From assembly GCA_910587285.1 (NCBI GenBank), contig CAJULM010000035.1, positions 1 through 27,503 of the forward strand: a DNA stretch of 27,503 nucleotides, given 5' to 3'. The notes under the pieces are model-generated. The model was not told where the DNA came from and made no database searches. It saw only the letters and a program-made list of their open reading frames with translations. Position numbers and translations under genes: made by a program. Shown piece after piece: positions 14,691 to 22,537 of the stretch; the stretch's first letter is position 1; every line of letters starts with the position of its first letter. Source of the stretch: an uncultured Oscillospiraceae bacterium (GTDB lineage: Bacteria; Bacillota; Clostridia; Oscillospirales; Oscillospiraceae).

Positions 14691-16178
14691 TTATCTGCTG
14701 CCGGACGCCATATCCAGCAAAAGTTCCTTATCAAACTGCGCCCGCCCGACGGCGCCCACCAGTCTGCCCTCGGACATGACCACAATGCGGTCGGCTACGC
14801 CGATCAGCTCCTCAAATTCGGAGGACACCATCAAAATGCTGTGCCCCTCGTCCGCCAGACGGTGGATGATTTGATATATCTCATGCTTGGTACCCACATC
14901 GATGCCCCGGGTGGGCTCGTCAAAGATGATGATGTCGCTCTCGGTAGCCAGCCACTTGGCCACGATGACCTTTTGCTGGTTGCCGCCGGAGAGGTGCTGC
15001 ACCTCTTTGCCGTAGCTGGGGGTTTTGACCTCCAGCTTCTCACAGTAGGTCCGAATGCAGTCGTTCTCCTTCTGCTCGTTGATAACCCCAAACCGGCAGA
15101 AACGCTTGATGCTGGCCAGGGTGGCGTTGACCGCAATGCTCTTGTCCATCAGCAGGCCCAGCCGCTTGCGGTCCTCGGGGAGATACGCCACGCCCTGGGC
15201 AATGGCGTGCCAGGGCTGCTTCCCTTTCAACTCCTCTCCCCGAATATAGATGTGCCCGCCGGTTTTGGGCACGTTGCAGAACAGCACGTTCATCAGCTCC
15301 GTGCGCCCCGCACCAACCAGGCCGGCAACGCCCAAGATTTCTCCCTTATGCAGTTCCAGGGACACATCCTGCGCGCCGTTCCCGCTCAGATTTTCCACCC
15401 GCAGCACCACTTCCCCGGTGGCTTTGGAGACGTGCTCGGGATAATAGTTGGACAGCTCCCGTCCAATCATCATGCGGATCAGCTCGGGGCGGGAGGTGTC
15501 CCGGATCAGCGTCTCCCCCACCAGCTGCCCGTCGCGCAGCACCACCGCCCGGTCACAAATCTCGAAGATTTCCTCCAGCCGGTGGGAGATATAGATGAAG
15601 GAGGTCCCTTTTTCTTTCAGCTCTCGGACGATGCGGAACAGGATTTCCGTCTCCTTTTGGGTCAGGGGGGCGGTGGGCTCGTCCAGGATCAGAATTTTCA
15701 AATCCAGCATAGTAGCTTTGGCGATCTCCACAATCTGCATCATCGCGGGGGACAGCACGCTCACCGGGTCCTCCGGGTTGATATCCAGCTCAAAGGAGTC
15801 AAAAAATTCCTGGCATCGCCGCAGCATCTGCTGATAGTCCACGATAATCCCCCTGCCGGGGTTATTGCCCATGAACACGTTCTCCACGATGGGCAGATCC
15901 GGCACCAGGTTGAACTCCTGATAGACTGCGCTGATGCCGCTTTTCCTGGCCTGGCTGGGCAGGATGGCGGAGTACTCCTGATCGAACAGCGTTATGGTGC
16001 CCGCCGAGGGCACGTTCGCTCCCGTCAGACACTTGATGAGAGTGGATTTTCCGGCCCCGTTTTCTCCCAGGAGGGCGAGAACCTCGCCCTCCTGGAGTGT
16101 AAAACTGACATCATGCAGCGCACGGACGCCGGGAAATGATTTGCTCAGTCCCTTCAGGGACAGTACGGTCTTGCCCAT
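14691..16178 (-). CDS. CUT2-type sugar ABC transporter ATPase (RbsA/MglA-like), two nucleotide-binding domains
   Basis: A 495-residue double ATPase that powers sugar import. The first domain has Walker A GENGAGKST and Walker B ILILDEPTA, with a degenerate signature (LSPAMMQ). The second has GLVGAGRTELM in place of Walker A, the canonical LSGGNQQK signature and IIFDEPTRGID. This asymmetry is normal for the family. ATG 16178 with AAAGGAAG upstream was preferred over earlier in-frame codons. It is encoded 26 bases after the lipoprotein gene. Confidence 0.95.
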   Translation of the reverse strand: MGKTVLSLKGLSKSFPGVRALHDVSFTLQEGEVLALLGENGAGKSTLIKCLTGANVPSAGTITLFDQEYSAILPSQARKSGISAVYQEFNLVPDLPIVENVFMGNNPGRGIIVDYQQMLRRCQEFFDSFELDINPEDPVSVLSPAMMQIVEIAKATMLDLKILILDEPTAPLTQKETEILFRIVRELKEKGTSFIYISHRLEEIFEICDRAVVLRDGQLVGETLIRDTSRPELIRMMIGRELSNYYPEHVSKATGEVVLRVENLSGNGAQDVSLELHKGEILGVAGLVGAGRTELMNVLFCNVPKTGGHIYIRGEELKGKQPWHAIAQGVAYLPEDRKRLGLLMDKSIAVNATLASIKRFCRFGVINEQKENDCIRTYCEKLEVKTPSYGKEVQHLSGGNQQKVIVAKWLATESDIIIFDEPTRGIDVGTKHEIYQIIHRLADEGHSILMVSSEFEELIGVADRIVVMSEGRLVGAVGRAQFDKELLLDMASGSR

Positions 16179-16204
16179 GGTCGCTTCCTTTCGCCGCTGG
16201 GCGG

Positions 16205-17203
16205 TCATTCAATATAGTCCGCCACGTTGGTGCTGTCCACCAGCACTTTTTCCACAATCACGTTCTCCATTGTGCCGTTTTCAATCCAGTTGATGAGCTG
16301 TAGGCCCACCTGGTAGCCGGAGGCTTCGATGTCCATATAGGCGCAGGCCCGATAGGGGCTGGTCCCGCTCTGAATCAGGCGGAAGGACTCGGCGTCGCCC
16401 TCGCTGGAGAACACAAAATAGTCGGACGCGTCGGGCACGGAGGCGGAGATCTCATTGGCGGCTGCGGTGGCATAGCCGTTGTTGAAGCAGAACAACGCCT
16501 TCAGGTTTGGATTGGCGTTGAGAATCTGGGCCGTGTAGTTGGCGGCGGACTCATCGTCGGGAGGATAGAATTCCACTGTGAATGTGAAGTCCTTGTCCTC
16601 GCACCACTGGTTGATTACGCCCTTGATGTCCTCTTTAGCGGTGTAGTAGTCGCTGTCCTGGTTCTCGCAGTTCTCCAGCCACAGCGCGCCGATCTCGCCG
16701 CTGGTGATGTTGTTCTCGGTGACAAACTGGTCTAGCGCCTCCACAAACTGCTGGCCCAGCGTCACATAGTCGTTGATGGTGCCCGCCAGGGCGCCGTCAA
16801 CAACCTCGCCCTGGGTAAGAACGCCGATGTCGGAATTGCTCTTCATAAAATCGGTGGCGGACTCCGGCGCCACAAACAGGCCGTACAGTGCCTTCACGCC
16901 GGAGGCCTTCACGGTGTCCAGCCCGGAGAGCATATTCTCACTGTCGAAATTGTAGTCGTAGGACATATACTCATAGCCGTGCTCCTTGGCGGCCCGCTCG
17001 ATGCCGTTACTCATCTGGAGCTGGAAGTCAAAGGAGAGGCTGGCGTACACGCCGCCGATTTTGCCCTTTTCGCCGGTGGCTTGGGACGGCGCCCCAGTGG
17101 GATCACCGCTGGGGTCGGCGCTGTTTTTTCCCGCTTGGTTGCCGCAGGCCGGGAGCGCAAAGAGCATGGACAGGCACAACAGCATTGCAATCAGCTTTTT
17201 CAT
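16205..17203 (-). CDS. Sugar-binding lipoprotein of the ABC transporter
   Basis: A 332-residue periplasmic-binding-protein-like lipoprotein (ribose/galactose-binding family, Peripla_BP_4). The lipobox is LPAC (Cys 20), followed by a Ser/Gly/Pro-rich linker that tethers it to the membrane. The fold begins at KIGGVYASLSFDFQLQMSNG and includes LKALFCFNNGYATAAA. It captures a sugar outside the cell for the double ATPase and permease. It is the first gene of the operon. A ribosome site AAAGGA lies about 10 bases upstream. Substrate cannot be assigned from sequence. Confidence 0.93.
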   Translation of the reverse strand: MKKLIAMLLCLSMLFALPACGNQAGKNSADPSGDPTGAPSQATGEKGKIGGVYASLSFDFQLQMSNGIERAAKEHGYEYMSYDYNFDSENMLSGLDTVKASGVKALYGLFVAPESATDFMKSNSDIGVLTQGEVVDGALAGTINDYVTLGQQFVEALDQFVTENNITSGEIGALWLENCENQDSDYYTAKEDIKGVINQWCEDKDFTFTVEFYPPDDESAANYTAQILNANPNLKALFCFNNGYATAAANEISASVPDASDYFVFSSEGDAESFRLIQSGTSPYRACAYMDIEASGYQVGLQLINWIENGTMENVIVEKVLVDSTNVADYIE

Positions 17204-17239
17204 TTTTCATTATCCTTTCTTTTTCGTTTTGGGTGTGCA

Positions 17240-17284
17240 AAAATGACAAATCAACCAAAATATTTCTAAAAATTTTGTCATTTT
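17240..17284. promoter_or_regulatory. 11-bp inverted repeat upstream of the sugar operon, candidate operator
   Basis: AAAATGACAAA (17240-17250) and its exact complement TTTGTCATTTT (17274-17284) are 34 bp apart centre to centre, about three helical turns. They lie between the divergent AraC gene and the ABC operon. This suits a dimer or looped binding site, perhaps for the AraC regulator. I could not find a convincing minus-strand -35/-10 pair here. Confidence 0.5.
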
Positions 17285-17349
17285 GCCCATCCGCCTACAG
17301 GATAACAGAAAAGCAGTGGAAAGTATATTGCAAAATTTTTCTATAAACA

Positions 17350-17377
17350 TTGCATTTTATCCGCTTGCTGATATAAT
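17350..17377 (+). promoter_or_regulatory. Sigma-A promoter of the AraC regulator gene
   Basis: TTGCAT (17350-17355), 16 bases, then a consensus TATAAT (17372-17377). Transcription would start near 17384 and reach the AraC ATG at 17441. Confidence 0.75.
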
Positions 17378-17440
17378 GATAAACGCGGCTGTAAAATATG
17401 GCCCTCCCAGGTTGGGGCAGGGCGGAAAGGCGAGGCTCTC

Positions 17441-18310
17441 ATGAATTATCACTTGTCGGACAGCGTTTTTTATACCGAAAAAGAAATCATGGACGCCCTT
17501 ACCGATTTTGTAGACTGCAATAAATATGTGTTCCGCCATGCGTATGACGATGCCCCGGTTCCCGGTGCGGGGGAACTGGGCTGGCACTACCATAACTGCT
17601 ATGAGCTGCTGTACTTTCTTCGGGGGGATGCGGATTATCAAATCCAGCACAACTACTATACCCTGCGTCCCCACAGCCTGCTGGTCATCAAGCCCGGGGA
17701 GTACCATACCATGCGGGTCCATTCCGACCGGCAGCTGGAACGCATGGTCATTCGGTTCCGGGATGACAACCGTCCCCCGGAGATGCAGGCGGCGCTGCGT
17801 ACCATGGGCAGCTTCTACTCCATCGCCGGCACCCGCCTGTCTGAAGAAATCCTGCAAGTAGACAAGTACTTCAAAGACATCCAGCAGGGCATCTCACGGG
17901 ATATCCTCAACAGCCAGCTCCAGATCATTCTGACCTATTTGTGCAATAGTGAGGATATGCAGCAGCCTGCCGACAGGGTGGACTGCGGTGCGGAGCTGAT
18001 TATTTCCTTCATCCATAACAATCTGCCCTCCATTCACTGCCTGGACGATATCTGCAAAAATGTCCATATGTCCCGCTCCACGGTGCAGAAGCACATATCG
18101 GACTATATGCAAACCCCCATCATGTCTTACGTTCGAACCCAGAAGTGCCTCCTGGCCAGGCAGCTGCTCCAGGAGGGACACTCCGCCACGGAGGCATGTA
18201 TGCAGTGCGGGTTCCAGGACTATTCCACCTTTTACCGGGCTTACTGTAATGAATTTGGAATCTCCCCTTCCTGCATTACCACCAATCCCGCTTTGCCGCC
18301 CAACATCTGA
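17441..18310 (+). CDS. AraC-family transcriptional regulator
   Basis: A 289-residue regulator with an N-terminal cupin sensor domain (WHYHNCYELLYFLRGDADYQ, LVIKPGEYHTM) and a C-terminal double helix-turn-helix from about residue 185 (LDDICKNVHMSRSTVQKHIS, QEGHSATEACMQCGFQDYST followed by FYRAYCNEFGISPS). It is divergently transcribed from the sugar ABC/GH3 operon, the classic layout for a sugar-responsive regulator of that operon. AAAGGCGAGG precedes the ATG. Confidence 0.92.
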   Translation: MNYHLSDSVFYTEKEIMDALTDFVDCNKYVFRHAYDDAPVPGAGELGWHYHNCYELLYFLRGDADYQIQHNYYTLRPHSLLVIKPGEYHTMRVHSDRQLERMVIRFRDDNRPPEMQAALRTMGSFYSIAGTRLSEEILQVDKYFKDIQQGISRDILNSQLQIILTYLCNSEDMQQPADRVDCGAELIISFIHNNLPSIHCLDDICKNVHMSRSTVQKHISDYMQTPIMSYVRTQKCLLARQLLQEGHSATEACMQCGFQDYSTFYRAYCNEFGISPSCITTNPALPPNI

Positions 18311-18334
18311 ACTCCATGCGGGTATAGAAATCTG

Positions 18335-18370
18335 AAAAGGCTTTGGACGCATGAGCGCCCGGGGCCTTTT
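18335..18370 (+). terminator. Probable terminator of the AraC gene
   Basis: AAAAGGC pairs with GCCTTTT, with an inner GGaCGC/GCGcCC stem around ATGA. It starts 25 bases after the AraC stop codon. The T-run is part of the stem. Confidence 0.5.
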
Positions 18371-18505
18371 GGAGTTTGTACGTCTGACCGGGGTTGGTAT
18401 GCGCCACAATCTCAATACCGCCTTTCTCGGCAAGGAGCGCCCGGCGAGTCAAAAACCGCACCACCACCGCTGTAGCCCACTCAATCCTTGTCATACGTTC
18501 AAGCA

Positions 18506-18635
18506 CAATGTCACATACTGCTGGGCCACTGCGGCGCAGGGTTCACGCTGGTGGCCTACCTACGCCCACGTGACCACTCAGGCCCAGCGTCAGGCGGCGG
18601 ATACCATGGCGAGTATCCTCTCCGATGCTATCTAA
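18506..18635 (+). pseudogene. Decayed 3' end of a tyrosine integrase
   Basis: Only the C-terminal tail of a phage/ICE-type integrase remains. One frame reads LLGHCGAGFTL (the LGHxS/T box with the second catalytic His). After a one-base shift near 18555 the next frame reads TYAHVTTQAQRQAADTMASI and ends at TAA, which matches the nucleophile Tyr and typical tail of Tn916-like integrases. No upstream catalytic parts are recognisable. It points at the tRNA-Met fragment about 130 bases away, as integrase genes usually do next to their attachment site. Confidence 0.72.
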
Positions 18636-18726
18636 TCCTTTCTGAACATTTCGCCGTATGGGTCGAAACTTGGGCCGGGCATAAACCGCAAAAATTAGCA
18701 GCACAAAAAGTTCAGAACATCAAAGA

Positions 18727-18760
18727 AAATCCTCCGATTTCCTTGGAAATCGGAGGATTT
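18727..18760 (-). terminator. Terminator of the lost tRNA-Met
   Basis: AAATCCTCCGATTTCC and its perfect complement form a long stem directly after the tRNA 3' end on the minus strand, followed by TCTTTG. Its sequence differs from the one at 3851-3884, so the two tRNA fragments come from different original loci or were separately exchanged. Confidence 0.7.
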
Positions 18761-18761
18761 G

Positions 18762-18806
18762 TGGTTGCGGGGGCCGAATTTGAACCGACGACCTTCGGGT
18801 TATGAG
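18762..18806 (-). other. tRNA-Met(CAT) 3'-half fragment, candidate attachment-site remnant
   Basis: On the minus strand: anticodon loop CTCATAA, stem CCCGA, variable loop AGGTC, T arm GTCGG TTCAAAT TCGGC, acceptor CCCCGCA, then ACCA. The 5' half (acceptor strand, D arm) is missing; sequence beyond the anticodon loop is unrelated. It is the same orientation as, and about 90 percent identical over 36 bases to, the fragment at 3886-3928. Confidence 0.78.
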
Positions 18807-18835
18807 GGATATACAGAAACCAAAACCGCAAAAAT

Positions 18836-18871
18836 ATGCCCAGATGCTTCCAAAACGGGGCATCTGGGCAT
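18836..18871 (-). terminator. Terminator downstream of the C25-like pseudogene
   Basis: ATGCCCAGATGC with its perfect complement, 12-bp stem, followed on the minus strand by ATTTTTG and on the plus strand by TGATTTTTC. It can end transcription from both directions. Confidence 0.75.
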
Positions 18872-19054
18872 TGATTTTTCACATAAAATTTTGCGTGTTT
18901 CTCATTTGGCCAAGTTTAATCAAATGAGAGTTGGAGCAAATTGGGACACTCAGTTTGCTAAACGGGTAGTGGATCCACTAAGGGATATCCCGCTCGGGGT
19001 GTCGTTACATTGATAGCATTGGGAAATGCCGAAAATATTTCAGCCTATCACATT
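18872..19054. other. Intergenic stretch before the peptidase pseudogene
   Basis: About 180 bases without a gene. It contains no further clear repeats or promoter that I can support. Confidence 0.4.
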
Positions 19055-20793
19055 TTATTTCTGATAACCTGGCAGCACCACCACGCAGAAATCAGAAACA
19101 GAGTTGCCTCGGACGAATTTAATACAAATCTCTGATGCCGCCGCAGCGCACTCAGCTTGTATATCAAACATGAGTGTGCTCCGAATGCCGAGGGTCCTAA
19201 AGGTGTCCATTGTTAAGTTGAACAGATCGCCGCTGGGACGGTCGTATATGCTGACATTCAACCCTTCGGGCGCATCGTAATTCAGTGCATATCGCACATA
19301 ACCGTTATCCAACGGCTGGACGGTGCAGCTATGAACTGTAATGCTACCTTGTGCCAGCCGGTTGACGCAGCTTGCCTCCACGGGGCTGCTCTCACCGCTG
19401 GACATTCCACTGGTGTGGCCGATGGCAGGCTTAGAGGGAACTTCTTCCTGGCCGGACTGCTGATACGTTTCTTTGGGCACACTTTGCCCCGCCTGGGAAA
19501 TGTAACCCGTTGCCTCAAAAGTGGGCCAGACAACGCTGGGTTCGATCACGCCAAAATTGTGATAGGTCAAAAGATTGTAGAGGTTAAACTGATAGTTTCC
19601 TTCGCCTCGAATGCCGTTCGCACTGTCCTTCATCAGCGCTTCGCCATAGGCCTGTTGAGCGGCACAGAACGCCGCGCTCCTGGTCTGGCCCTCGTGAAGG
19701 GCTTTCAAATAGTGGTAGTAGAAATAATAGAAATTGCTCTTAGCCATGTCGGACAGGCTGGCATCGCAGTTGACCCCGTTGCCGGAGATATTGGCTGTGG
19801 CAGAGAAAGCACCTACGCATCTTCCATTCAGAGCGGCAGTGGTCAGGTTGTCCGTCATTCCATAGCCGGTTAGGCAGGTCCAGCAGTCCAGATAATAGGG
19901 ATTGCCGTCCAGAGCATTGTCAATGGTGTCCACATTGAGGAAGGAGATTCGCTTCTCCTTACCATTCTCAAATACGCACTGGTCGATGTTGTCCCTCTGA
20001 CCGTGGGAGTTGATGAGCAATTCCATAGGTCCTTTACGTTTTCCTTGGACAGATTATCCCTGGTAAAGCCGCCCAGTACTTGAGTGGTCACGGGGTACTG
20101 GCCTTCCAGATTTCCATACAGGCGGCAGGGAACATCCAGCAAACGGAATTCCGTGTCTGCCCGTTCCAGGAAACGTCCCATGTCATCAGAGTGATTCTTA
20201 TGGGCAGAAATGGGGTTGGAGAAATTCACCAAGTCCGGCTGTTCCAGGCCGGTGTCCGCCACAAATGTCTTGTACCTGTCGAAGAATGCGGTAAACTCTC
20301 CCTTGGACAAAGGCAGGCGGACCACCGGCCATTGCGGCACCAGGGTCACATCCCACTTCTGCCCAAAGTGATCCTTGACATTGTAGTGGCCAGAGATGCG
20401 GGCGGGGTCATTGTCAAAGTTTCCGTAGAATATGTCGGAGAGGAAGGAGCCGTCATCATCCACCTCGCCATTGCCCATAAGGGCTTTATAATCCACCTGG
20501 AACGCGGGGACCATGTCTGGCGTCCCAAAAATCTGCACACCTGCCACTGTTCCACCCCGCTGGGCTGCGTCCGCCTTCAGTGCCGCATAAAGAGACTTCG
20601 CATCGGAGAAGCCGCTGGCGTCTGCCACCAGGACGGTGGCATTGGTGATGGCCGCCAGGTACTCCCCCACAGCCTTTAGGTCCTCCTGGGTCATGGCTGC
20701 GGTGTCCATCACAGCGTAAAGATACCGGGAGCGGGCCGCAACCTCCGCACGCAGGGTATCCGCTTCCTTACTGCGGCCCACCCGGAGGGACAC
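19055..20793 (-). pseudogene. Clan CD (gingipain/C25-like) cysteine peptidase, 5'-truncated and frameshifted
   Basis: Two overlapping frames together make one protein. The first (20793 down to about 20026) carries QIFGTPDMVPAFQVD, LSDIFYGNFDNDPA and WPVVRLPLSKGE. It then shifts near 20025 into the second, which carries the catalytic-type INSHGQRDN (His-Gly) and YYLDCWTCLTGYGM (Asp-Cys), followed by GRCVGAFSATANIS and a C-terminal beta-rich domain. After the shift the first frame continues as meaningless sequence for about 50 codons. At the 5' end there is no signal peptide, no ribosome site and no good start codon; a divergent XRE gene begins 3 bases away. Secreted C25 enzymes normally have long N-termini, so this is a remnant. 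The peptidase clan assignment is from motifs only. Confidence 0.72.
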
Positions 20794-20795
20794 CG

Positions 20796-21128
20796 ATGGA
20801 CGAATTCGATGTGATGGGCCGGATCAAAGAGCTATGCGCCTCCCGCTCGTGGACCTACTATCGTCTGGCGAAAGAAGCCGATATCCCATACTCCTCCCTG
20901 AGCACCATGCTCCACAAAGCCTATGTGCCCTCCATTCCATCTCTGATTAAGATTTGCAGGGGCTTTGATATCACCCTGGCCCAGTTCTTTTCCGAGGAGG
21001 ACGATACCGCGAAGCTCTCCAAAAAACAAAAGCTCTGCTTAGAGCGGTGGGACAAACTGGACGAGCAGAGCCAAGCCCTGGCGTTGGCCTATATGGAGGG
21101 GCTGGCAGACCGACAGAACGAAAAGTAA
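20796..21128 (+). CDS. XRE-family helix-turn-helix regulator
   Basis: A 110-residue DNA-binding protein. The HTH spans about residues 8-62: RIKELCASRSWTYYRLAKEA, DIPYSSLSTMLHK and IPSLIKICRGFDITLAQFFS. GGAGG lies 7 bases before the ATG. The C-terminal part (LDEQSQALALAYMEGLADRQ) is a helix seen in many mobile-element XRE proteins. It begins at the breakpoint of the truncated peptidase, so it probably arrived with the mobile segment to its right. Confidence 0.88.
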   Translation: MDEFDVMGRIKELCASRSWTYYRLAKEADIPYSSLSTMLHKAYVPSIPSLIKICRGFDITLAQFFSEEDDTAKLSKKQKLCLERWDKLDEQSQALALAYMEGLADRQNEK

Positions 21129-21132
21129 CCTA

Positions 21133-21166
21133 CCCTGGGGAGTTTGACGCTCCCCAGGGCGTTTTT
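21133..21166. terminator. Terminator between XRE and resolvase genes
   Basis: CCCTGGGGAG pairs with CTCCCCAGGG around TTTGACG, followed on the plus strand by GCGTTTTTG. It separates two convergent genes. Confidence 0.85.
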
Positions 21167-21167
21167 G

Positions 21168-21719
21168 TCAGGCAAGCTGTTTCACCCTCCGATAGAAGGT
21201 GCGGGGCTTCATGTCCAGCCGTCTCATGGCCTCCACCGCCGTAATCTGCCCCTCCCGCCACAAGGTTACCACCTGGGGAAACTCCGGGCGCTGGATGGGC
21301 TTCCTACCTTTATACACCCCGTTGGCTTTGGCAATGGCGATCCCCTCCTGCTGGCGCTGTAGGATATATTCTCGTTCCAGTTCGGCCACGGCCCCGAAGA
21401 TGGTGAGCATGAATTTCCCGCTGGGGGTGGTCGTGTCGATGGCTTCCTTCTTGGAAATGAACTCCACCCCTTTGGCCGTCAACCGCTCCACCAGCTCCAA
21501 CAGGTCGCGGGTGTTTCGGGCAAAGCGGCTGATGGATTCCACAATCACGGTGTCGCCCTTCCGAACATATTCCATCATCTGCTTCAACTCAGGACGATCC
21601 AGGCTCTTGCCGCTCATATGGTCGATGTAGACCTGATCCACGCCAAGCTCCTGCATTAAAACCTCCTGCCGCGCTGTGTTCTGCTCGGCGGTGCTGGTTC
21701 GGACGTAGCCAATTTTCAT
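21168..21719 (-). CDS. Serine resolvase/invertase family recombinase
   Basis: A 183-residue small serine recombinase (Hin/Pin/Tn3 resolvase family). The N-terminal catalytic domain starts with MKIGYVRTSTAEQNTARQ (nucleophile Ser in RTST), then GKSLDRPELKQMMEYVRKGD, the arginines in ESISRFARNTRDLL, and the E helix GKFMLTIFGAVAELERE. The C-terminal HTH (TAVEAMRRLDMKPRTFYRRV) binds DNA. It is full length. The start at 21719 has AAAGGATGGAG upstream. It could resolve cointegrates or invert a segment, but no paired inverted sites were recognised nearby. Confidence 0.92.
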   Translation of the reverse strand: MKIGYVRTSTAEQNTARQEVLMQELGVDQVYIDHMSGKSLDRPELKQMMEYVRKGDTVIVESISRFARNTRDLLELVERLTAKGVEFISKKEAIDTTTPSGKFMLTIFGAVAELEREYILQRQQEGIAIAKANGVYKGRKPIQRPEFPQVVTLWREGQITAVEAMRRLDMKPRTFYRRVKQLA

Positions 21720-21737
21720 TTTTCTCCATCCTTTCGG

Positions 21738-21766
21738 TTGTAAAGGGCACTGCATTTTGCTATAAT
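21738..21766 (+). promoter_or_regulatory. Promoter of the MntA/HepT pair
   Basis: TTGTAA (21738-21743), 17 bases, then a consensus TATAAT (21761-21766), with GGGAGG and the ATG of the antitoxin 25 bases further on. Confidence 0.78.
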
Positions 21767-21790
21767 GATTTCAGAAGGGAGGCAGTACCC

Positions 21791-22093
21791 ATGGCTGCGC
21801 AATATACCATTGAGGAACTCCAAAGTATCATCACCCCCATCGCACAAAGCCACGGAGTAGAAAGCGTCTCTCTGTTTGGCTCCTACGCCAAAACCACGGC
21901 TTGCCCAACGAGCGACGTAGATTTGAAGATAGAAAAGGGTAAACTCAGATCCTTGTTTCAGTTGTCTGGTTTCAGGCTGGCTGTTGAGGACGCTTTGAAC
22001 CTCCCTGTGGATTTGGTGACCAGCGAATCCTGTGACAAGAGCTTTCTGAATATGATTGCGAAAGATGAGGTGCTGCTTTATCGAAACTCGTGA
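21791..22093 (+). CDS. mntA: MntA-type nucleotidyltransferase antitoxin
   Basis: A 100-residue minimal nucleotidyltransferase. It shows the family motif GSYAK followed by SDVDL and a third acidic position in LPVDLV, so the catalytic triad is intact. In the MntA/HepT system this protein adds AMP to a tyrosine of the HEPN ribonuclease and so neutralises it. GGGAGG precedes the ATG. Its 3' end overlaps the HepT gene by 29 bases, the usual tight coupling. It lies in the mobile, defence-rich part of the window. Confidence 0.92.
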   Translation: MAAQYTIEELQSIITPIAQSHGVESVSLFGSYAKTTACPTSDVDLKIEKGKLRSLFQLSGFRLAVEDALNLPVDLVTSESCDKSFLNMIAKDEVLLYRNS

Positions 22094-22424
22094 TCGGATC
22101 ATCTTACAGAAAATCATCTCCTACTGTCAGCGCATTGCCGCAAACTTGGAGCGGTATCACCACGATTTGTCTGAATTTGAGCGAGACTACCTGTTTCAAG
22201 ACGCGTGCTGTATGTGCGTTGTGCAAATTGGAGAGCTGGTTTCACAGCTATCCGAGTCGGCCAAGCAAATGAACCCTGCTGTTCCTTGGCGGGCCATCAA
22301 AGACACCAGAAATTTTTATGTCCACGCCTATGGCTCCATTGACATTCCATCTGTCTGGGACACGCTGGTAAACGATATTCCGGAGTTAGAATCTGCCTGT
22401 GAGCAGCTTTTATCAGAGAACTAA
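22065..22424 (+). CDS. hepT: HepT-type HEPN toxin (RNase)
   Basis: A 119-residue HEPN-domain protein (DUF86). The key RX4HXY motif is present as RNFYVHAY near residue 81: Arg and His are the predicted RNase residues, and the Tyr is the known AMP-acceptor in characterised homologues. The rest is helical (LQKIISYCQRIAANLE, QDACCMCVVQIGELVSQLSE). I chose ATG 22065; TTG 22056 is an alternative. It overlaps MntA. It is probably a growth-inhibiting tRNA/mRNA nuclease kept in check by MntA. Confidence 0.9.
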   Translation: MRCCFIETRDRIILQKIISYCQRIAANLERYHHDLSEFERDYLFQDACCMCVVQIGELVSQLSESAKQMNPAVPWRAIKDTRNFYVHAYGSIDIPSVWDTLVNDIPELESACEQLLSEN

Positions 22425-22436
22425 AATCAAGCATGC

Positions 22437-22492
22437 CAATAGGGTCGGTTTCCAGGCTGGCATATGCCAAAGCCCCAAAACCGGCCCTATTG
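22437..22492. repeat. Large stem-loop after HepT, possible terminator
   Basis: CAATAGGGTCGGTTT pairs with AAACCGGCCCTATTG (14 of 15), with a perfect palindrome TGGCATATGCCA (22458-22469) inside the loop. On the plus strand it is followed by CTATAGTTTTTC, so it may end the toxin-antitoxin transcript. The nested palindrome is more than a terminator needs. Confidence 0.6.
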
Positions 22493-22537
22493 CTATAGTT
22501 TTTCACTGTGCCGTTAAGGTATACCCTATCGGCGCAC

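Noticed and set aside
14463..16139. A 558-codon plus-strand frame over the ABC ATPase/permease
   Set aside because: Antisense shadow of well-supported transporter genes.
18276..18506. Minus-strand 76-codon ORF beyond the AraC gene
   Set aside because: No recognised family, partly antisense to the AraC gene's 3' end, no ribosome site; it might be a mobile-gene scrap but this cannot be supported.
18488..18805. ORF ending in GAEFEPTTFGL
   Set aside because: Its end is a translation of the tRNA-Met fragment, a well-known spurious ORF type; its middle overlaps the integrase remnant in only one of two frames.
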